DNA of 64,000 nt, from the IMG/VR virus record IMGVR_UViG_3300023184_000028, positions 1-64,000 of that record. One strand, given 5' to 3'. Below the pieces are notes generated by a model. That model did no database searches. It was not told the DNA's origin and saw only the letters and a list, made by a program, of their open reading frames with translations. The translations under genes and the position numbers were made by a program. Every line of letters begins with the position of its first letter. Positions within the stretch are counted from its first letter, which is position 1. Shown piece by piece: positions 60,178-64,000 of the stretch. Source of the DNA: a virus.

Positions 60178-60784
60178 GATAAAAAAAAATTTCATCACAA
60201 AGGATGAATCAAACCAAATAGTAAATTGGTTAGATTCTGTTAACCATACAGGTGATGATAGTAATTACCATCTTACAGAGCTCTCCAAAGTATTAAAAGG
60301 TAAATCTTGTATTTTTGATATTTCAAATACATCATTAACAAATTATATCACAAAATTCCAATCAATATCAGACGTATCTAAAAACCCTTTACCTGATTTT
60401 ATTCATAACATAATAGATAGAATATCAGAAGAGTTTAATTTTCCAAAAGATAATATTTTTCTTCAGGCGGTTGATATGAATAAAGGGGGAAAAATTAACC
60501 CACATTATGATGCATCTCTTGATGGATATGTTAATTATAAATGTAACATTAGTGTATTGTCAGAAGATTATGATTTATTTTTAGACAAAGAGTCAATTAA
60601 AATACAAGAAACTGATTTATACGGATTTGAGGCCTCATTATATAAACATTGGACAAACGAGTTTAATTCAAGAAGAGTTTTTTTAAGTTTTGGGTTTTTA
60701 TTAAAATATGAAGATGTGGGTAGAGATATAAACGACCCGAGAGTTAGATTAAGTAAAAGAATTGAGAAATACTTTCAAAAATAA
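60164..60784 (+). CDS. 2-oxoglutarate/Fe(II)-dependent oxygenase
   Basis: 206 residues. The facial triad is clear: INPHYDASLDGYV gives HxD (His114, Asp116), SLYKHWTNEF gives the distal His162, and SRRVFLSFGF gives Arg170/171, which would bind 2-oxoglutarate. The jelly-roll order of strands around these motifs is correct. Such enzymes hydroxylate proteins, nucleic acids or small molecules; in phages P4H-like members occur next to tail-fibre genes. Its overlap with the upstream small gene links it to the fibre module. Confidence 0.82.
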   Translation: METYKIKKNFITKDESNQIVNWLDSVNHTGDDSNYHLTELSKVLKGKSCIFDISNTSLTNYITKFQSISDVSKNPLPDFIHNIIDRISEEFNFPKDNIFLQAVDMNKGGKINPHYDASLDGYVNYKCNISVLSEDYDLFLDKESIKIQETDLYGFEASLYKHWTNEFNSRRVFLSFGFLLKYEDVGRDINDPRVRLSKRIEKYFQK

Positions 60785-60785
60785 A

Positions 60786-60794
60786 ATATTTATT
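60786..60794 (+). promoter_or_regulatory. putative late promoter ATATTTATT
   Basis: Located 12 nt before the ATG at 60807, overlapping the oxygenase stop. Confidence 0.55.
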
Positions 60795-60806
60795 AAATAA
60801 AGAAAA

Positions 60807-61778
60807 ATGGGAACAAAATACATTGTAAATAACGTAACAGAACAAACTATAACAGGTGATTTAAAAATCAACGGAAATATAGTCGTCACAGGTTCAACAA
60901 CAAATAATAGTATAGGTACTTATAAAGCATTATTAAGTCAAACAGGTTCATTAACAGGGACTAGCGTGGGTGACTTTGGTGGTCAATTAATAATTGGTGA
61001 AACATATACTATTACAAATTATCAAACTGGTGATACTTTTACTAATGTTGCTGATGTAATAAGTGGTACTATTAACACAAGCGGTTGTGTATTTATCGCA
61101 ATTGCAGATGTACCGTCAAATTGGTCAAATAGTTCTGAATTAGTATCAGATGGTGATATTGTTTCCCGTGTTTTAGAAAATTCACTAGGTTTTGATATTG
61201 ATTGGATTCATAATGATACTGGTTATTACATTGGGTATCGTTCTGGACTTCCTTTTACATACTTTAATGAATTTCCGAGAAATGATATATATACGAATGC
61301 CCAATCAATATATCCTTTTAATTATTTTGGTTGTCCTTTTTCACCACTTTTAACAATTGGTGTTGGTAGTGATTATTCACCTAATGATTCTTTATATTTA
61401 TCTGTCACTGATGTGTGTGCAGGTCCAGGTCCTGCGTATTTAGATAACTTACTATACTTTACACCTATTCAAATACAATTTAAAAAAGAATATCTTGATA
61501 TATATGGTGCACTTGATGCTTCTTTTCCTTTTAATTATGTGAGCTTGGCATTATTTTGTAATGGTAGTTATTTAACCGATATTTATGCTGACGATACATC
61601 TTATGTTAATAACATGTCTGAATTAATAACACTATTAAATAATGACCCAGAAAGTAAAGTATATGATATATCATTCTCTGAAGGTGGTCCAGGCGGTATT
61701 ACAATGAGAATGTCAAAAGATATTAAAAATTTATATTGTGAGGGTGAATTAACATTTTTAATTTATAGTAACATTTAA
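60807..61778 (+). CDS. fibre or adhesin protein
   Basis: 323 residues. The start (MGTKYIVNNVTEQTITGDLK, NGNIVVTGSTTNNSIG) is the repetitive beta pattern of phage tail-fibre shafts, as in the gene at 62407. The rest is aromatic and beta-rich (YYIGYRSGLPFTYFNEFPRN) with no motif I know. A C-terminal YLSVTDVCAGPGPAYLDNLL segment may be a head domain. Likely part of the host-binding apparatus. Confidence 0.6.
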   Translation: MGTKYIVNNVTEQTITGDLKINGNIVVTGSTTNNSIGTYKALLSQTGSLTGTSVGDFGGQLIIGETYTITNYQTGDTFTNVADVISGTINTSGCVFIAIADVPSNWSNSSELVSDGDIVSRVLENSLGFDIDWIHNDTGYYIGYRSGLPFTYFNEFPRNDIYTNAQSIYPFNYFGCPFSPLLTIGVGSDYSPNDSLYLSVTDVCAGPGPAYLDNLLYFTPIQIQFKKEYLDIYGALDASFPFNYVSLALFCNGSYLTDIYADDTSYVNNMSELITLLNNDPESKVYDISFSEGGPGGITMRMSKDIKNLYCEGELTFLIYSNI

Positions 61779-61790
61779 AAAAATAAAATT

Positions 61791-62132
61791 ATGATAAAGA
61801 TAATAAAAAGAACAACAGACAATAAATACCTTAAATCAGTTGAAACTGAAACATGGGTTGATAATGTTAAAGACGCATTTGAAATGACATACCTAGAGTG
61901 TGAATCTGCTAAAGCAGCATTAAATGGTTTGTTTTTACCAGAACAATTACAAGTAATTGTTAATCCTCAAAAAAGTAAACCAATGACAGATGAAGAAATA
62001 TCACAGATGTCTGCAATGAGACCAAGAAAAAACGTATTACCAAAATCGCAACCTATGATGATGAATAATAAAGTAAGTAAAAAAGAAGAGTATCTAAAAA
62101 GTTTAGATATAAGTAAATTTTTTAAAAAATAA
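61791..62132 (+). CDS. small hypothetical protein
   Basis: 113 residues. MIKIIKRTTDNKYLKSVETETWVD, here in parts, is followed by a helix (DAFEMTYLECESAKAALNG) and a Lys/Met-rich C-terminal part (MNNKVSKKEEYLKSLDISKF). It could be a small fibre-assembly helper. It is the only mainly helical gene among the fibre genes. Confidence 0.5.
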   Translation: MIKIIKRTTDNKYLKSVETETWVDNVKDAFEMTYLECESAKAALNGLFLPEQLQVIVNPQKSKPMTDEEISQMSAMRPRKNVLPKSQPMMMNNKVSKKEEYLKSLDISKFFKK

Positions 62133-62138
62133 ATTACT

Positions 62139-62399
62139 TTGTACGCAGTAAAATTAAATAGCAATTTATATAGTGGTCAGACGGCTAATATTATCTTTAG
62201 TCCTGATACAGGAGGTACTGTAGATATTGGTTCTGTGGTTATACCATATGATTTTTTTGTTGATTATTATTATGGTGTCTATAGCTTTTCATTTCCTGAC
62301 ATAAACAAAAATTGTTTTTTATATCTTAATGACCACTATTTATTATTGGAAAATGGATATAATTTACTACAAGAAGACGGTTCAACGATAATTATATAA
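62139..62399 (+). CDS. small beta-domain protein (fibre-module paralogue)
   Basis: 86 residues from a TTG start; there is no ATG with this frame near the beginning, and TTG is used rarely here. The beta domain (NIIFSPDTGGTVDIGSVVIP) matches the N-terminal domain of the gene at 58808 and the gene at 63305. The C-terminus (NDHYLLLENGYNLLQEDGST) is distinct. Probably a small virion protein. Confidence 0.45.
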   Translation: MYAVKLNSNLYSGQTANIIFSPDTGGTVDIGSVVIPYDFFVDYYYGVYSFSFPDINKNCFLYLNDHYLLLENGYNLLQEDGSTIII

Positions 62400-62406
62400 A
62401 AAGATT

Positions 62407-63303
62407 ATGGCAAGTTTAAAAATAAGTCAACTACCCTCATTAAGTGCAATAACAGGTACTGATATAATACCTATTGTAAGTTCAGGTGATACTTATAAAG
62501 TATCTTATAGTTTATTATCAAATGGTGATTATCAATTATTTAGAAATAAAACAATAAGTCAATCAGGATTTACATTTACCTTTGCTGGTAACTTAAATAG
62601 TAAATTAATTATATCTCAAAAATTTGAACAAGGATTGGGTAATAACGCCTTTGGTATTTATTCTCACGCTCAAGGACAAAATACAATAGCATATGGCGAT
62701 TATTCTCACTCAGAGGGGTATGGTACAAAATCTACTGCTGCGTACTCTTTTGTACATGGATATAATAGTGAATCTTTAGGAAATTATTCTTTTACATCAG
62801 GTATTGGAACATTTACCTCAGCACAAGGACAGGCAGTATTTGGTAAGTATAACACAACAGGTAATACAAGTTCTTTATTCGTTATTGGTAATGGAACCAG
62901 TGTTTTTACTAGACGAGATTTAGCATTATTTAATTCAACAGGACTTACAATAAATGGTGATTTAATTGTCACAGGAAATACTAATATTAAACCTTATAGT
63001 GTTTATATTGGTTTAATATCTCAAACGGGTACATCGGCACCTACTGATGTTGTTTTAGAAAACACATTAGGATTTACACCTGTTTGGGAATATATATCAG
63101 CAGGAACATATAGTGTTAGTCAAACAGACGCTTTTCCAATAGAAAAAGTGTATGTTAACACACCATTAATGGTTAATAACGATATTACAGATTATTACGC
63201 AATAGATAATACTTATTTTCCAAACACATTAATTGTTAGAACATTAAGCGGTCTTGATGATTCGTTATACTATTCACCAATTGAAATAAGAGTTTACAAC
63301 TAA
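62407..63303 (+). CDS. fibre protein with YadA-like head repeats
   Basis: 298 residues. The start MASLKISQLPSLSAITGTDI, IPIVSSGDTYKVS resembles the N-terminus of the solenoid protein (56305). Residues about 85-150 hold YadA/Hep_Hag-type repeats: YSHAQGQNTIAYGDYSHSEGYG, here in parts, TKSTAAYSFVHGYNS and LGNYSFTSG, which form a left-handed beta-roll in trimeric adhesins. A C-terminal beta-rich domain follows. Role as trimeric receptor-binding fibre is likely. Confidence 0.72.
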   Translation: MASLKISQLPSLSAITGTDIIPIVSSGDTYKVSYSLLSNGDYQLFRNKTISQSGFTFTFAGNLNSKLIISQKFEQGLGNNAFGIYSHAQGQNTIAYGDYSHSEGYGTKSTAAYSFVHGYNSESLGNYSFTSGIGTFTSAQGQAVFGKYNTTGNTSSLFVIGNGTSVFTRRDLALFNSTGLTINGDLIVTGNTNIKPYSVYIGLISQTGTSAPTDVVLENTLGFTPVWEYISAGTYSVSQTDAFPIEKVYVNTPLMVNNDITDYYAIDNTYFPNTLIVRTLSGLDDSLYYSPIEIRVYN

Positions 63304-63304
63304 T

Positions 63305-63532
63305 ATGAGCACATCAACCACCATAACACTTGAAAGTATAAATTATAGTGGTGAGTCAGCTTCCATTATTTTTAGGCCGATTGGAGACACTGTGTCAATT
63401 AATTTAGGTACTCAAATACTTCCATACGTATTTGACCCATCAATTTTAGAACCATCCAAAACTATTTATGGACAATATGTAATTAAGACCTCAACAGGGA
63501 ATTGTTCATATAACTTATTTGTGGTTAAGTAA
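63305..63532 (+). CDS. small beta-domain protein (fibre-module paralogue)
   Basis: 75 residues. The sequence (NYSGESASIIFRPIGDTVSI) follows the same small beta domain as at 58808 and 62139: a strand, SGxxA-x-I/V-x-F, then a gly-turn, then a second strand (LGTQILPYVF). It starts 1 nt after the fibre gene. A late-type motif for the next gene overlaps its end. Confidence 0.5.
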   Translation: MSTSTTITLESINYSGESASIIFRPIGDTVSINLGTQILPYVFDPSILEPSKTIYGQYVIKTSTGNCSYNLFVVK

Positions 63533-63540
63533 TATTTATA
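63532..63540 (+). promoter_or_regulatory. putative late promoter ATATTTATA
   Basis: Only 3 nt before the ATG at 63544; the preceding stop TAA (63530-63532) shares its last base with the motif. Confidence 0.5.
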
Positions 63541-63543
63541 GAC

Positions 63544-64000
63544 ATGGGAAATCCTTTATATTGTTGTAAATATACTATAGTTAACTCCGGCTCAACTCCG
63601 GCGTATTTTAACTACGTTTCGTGTGTTCCAAATACTCCAACCAATAATTTCCAAATACCATTATCACCAAAACAAGTAAAATATATTTGGTCTTTTGACG
63701 GGATGTTTACCCCATTAAATAGGACAATTGGGATTCTTTGTAAAGAATGTAAACCATTTAATGTTACTCCAGTCCCATCCAAAACACCTACTCGGACTCC
63801 GACCCCAACCATAACTTCAACTATTACGCCTACAATGACTCCAACCGTAACACCAACGGTAACACCATCAAATTTACCATTATCAGGTTGTTATGAAGGA
63901 TATTCAATACCTAACACATATATAATGTATACTGATTGTTGTGATGGAACTATAGTTTCTAGATACGTTATTGAACAAACACCATACTTGGTTAATGTTG
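63544..64000 (+). CDS. fibre protein, partial (runs off the window)
   Basis: 152 residues visible without a stop. The start MGNPLYCCKYTIVNSGSTPA and the later FQIPLSPKQVKYIWSFDG parallel the N-terminal domain of the FISUMP protein (KCYKYTITNTATTW, FPGQHKYVWAYED). A Pro-Thr linker (TPTRTPTPTITSTITPTMTP) follows, then a Cys-rich beta part (LPLSGCYEGYSIPNTYIM). I expect a C-terminal binding domain beyond the window end. Confidence 0.7.
   Translation, partial: MGNPLYCCKYTIVNSGSTPAYFNYVSCVPNTPTNNFQIPLSPKQVKYIWSFDGMFTPLNRTIGILCKECKPFNVTPVPSKTPTRTPTPTITSTITPTMTPTVTPTVTPSNLPLSGCYEGYSIPNTYIMYTDCCDGTIVSRYVIEQTPYLVNV

Noticed and set aside
1-64000. tRNA genes, CRISPR arrays, insertion sequences or integrase attachment sites
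   Set aside because: I found no cloverleaf with CCA-type ends apart from the tmRNA, no regularly spaced repeats with spacers, no transposase or integrase gene and no terminal inverted repeats. No automated search was possible.

Overview
This window is a piece of a large, AT-rich tailed-phage (myovirus, T4-like) genome whose host is very probably a member of the Bacteroidota, most likely a flavobacterium-like organism. The T4-like core is recognisable in canonical order: large terminase (15853-17622), portal (17659-19533), prohead protease (21021-21749), acidic scaffold (22141-23628) and major capsid protein (23657-25465). The host assignment rests on three things: promoters of the Bacteroidota type (TTTG, about 19 nt, TAnnTTTG), the near absence of Shine-Dalgarno sequences with A/T-rich leaders, and proteins with Bacteroidota-typical domains (FISUMP domain, bS21 of the Bacteroidota type).

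Layout. 1-6700: small accessory genes (papain-fold protein, SPFH/stomatin protein, membrane GAF protein, DnaJ-type zinc-finger protein, M15 peptidase, lipoprotein), a tmRNA gene on the minus strand (4318-4713) and an M20-type peptidase. 6714-9315: a ClpC-like ATPase divergent from a small heat-shock protein. 9376-25465: rightward head and packaging module, interrupted by a minus-strand ribosomal protein S21 gene (20245-20433). 25517-27654: small genes and an FKBP/SlyD-type prolyl isomerase. 27688-33712: leftward virion genes, probably baseplate/tail. 33738-51570: a long leftward run of closely packed genes that appears to start from one promoter near 51590. It holds about six glycosyltransferases, sugar-modifying enzymes, PhoH, dUTPase, an exonuclease and, at its end, a T4 gp55-like late sigma factor. 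51624-64000: rightward fibre/adhesin module with a LamG-plus-papain protein, a FISUMP protein, a beta-solenoid protein, an LCIB-type carbonic-anhydrase-like protein, a 2OG oxygenase and YadA-like repeats. The last gene runs off the window.

How the parts fit. A repeated motif, ATATTTATA or close variants, sits just upstream of about twenty genes on both strands, always in the direction of transcription. It is the likely late promoter read by the gp55-like sigma factor. A few genes, including the tmRNA, instead have host-type promoters. The phage also carries an unusual translation and protein-quality set: tmRNA, bS21, ClpC-like unfoldase, Hsp20, FKBP and a DnaJ-type zinc-finger protein. This suggests that it reprograms host ribosomes and proteolysis.

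The least expected single finding is the LCIB-like (beta-carbonic-anhydrase fold) domain with its Cys-Asp, His and Cys residues intact, fused to a domain that recurs in the fibre module. All assignments come from reading the sequence and from remembered family motifs. No database search was possible.
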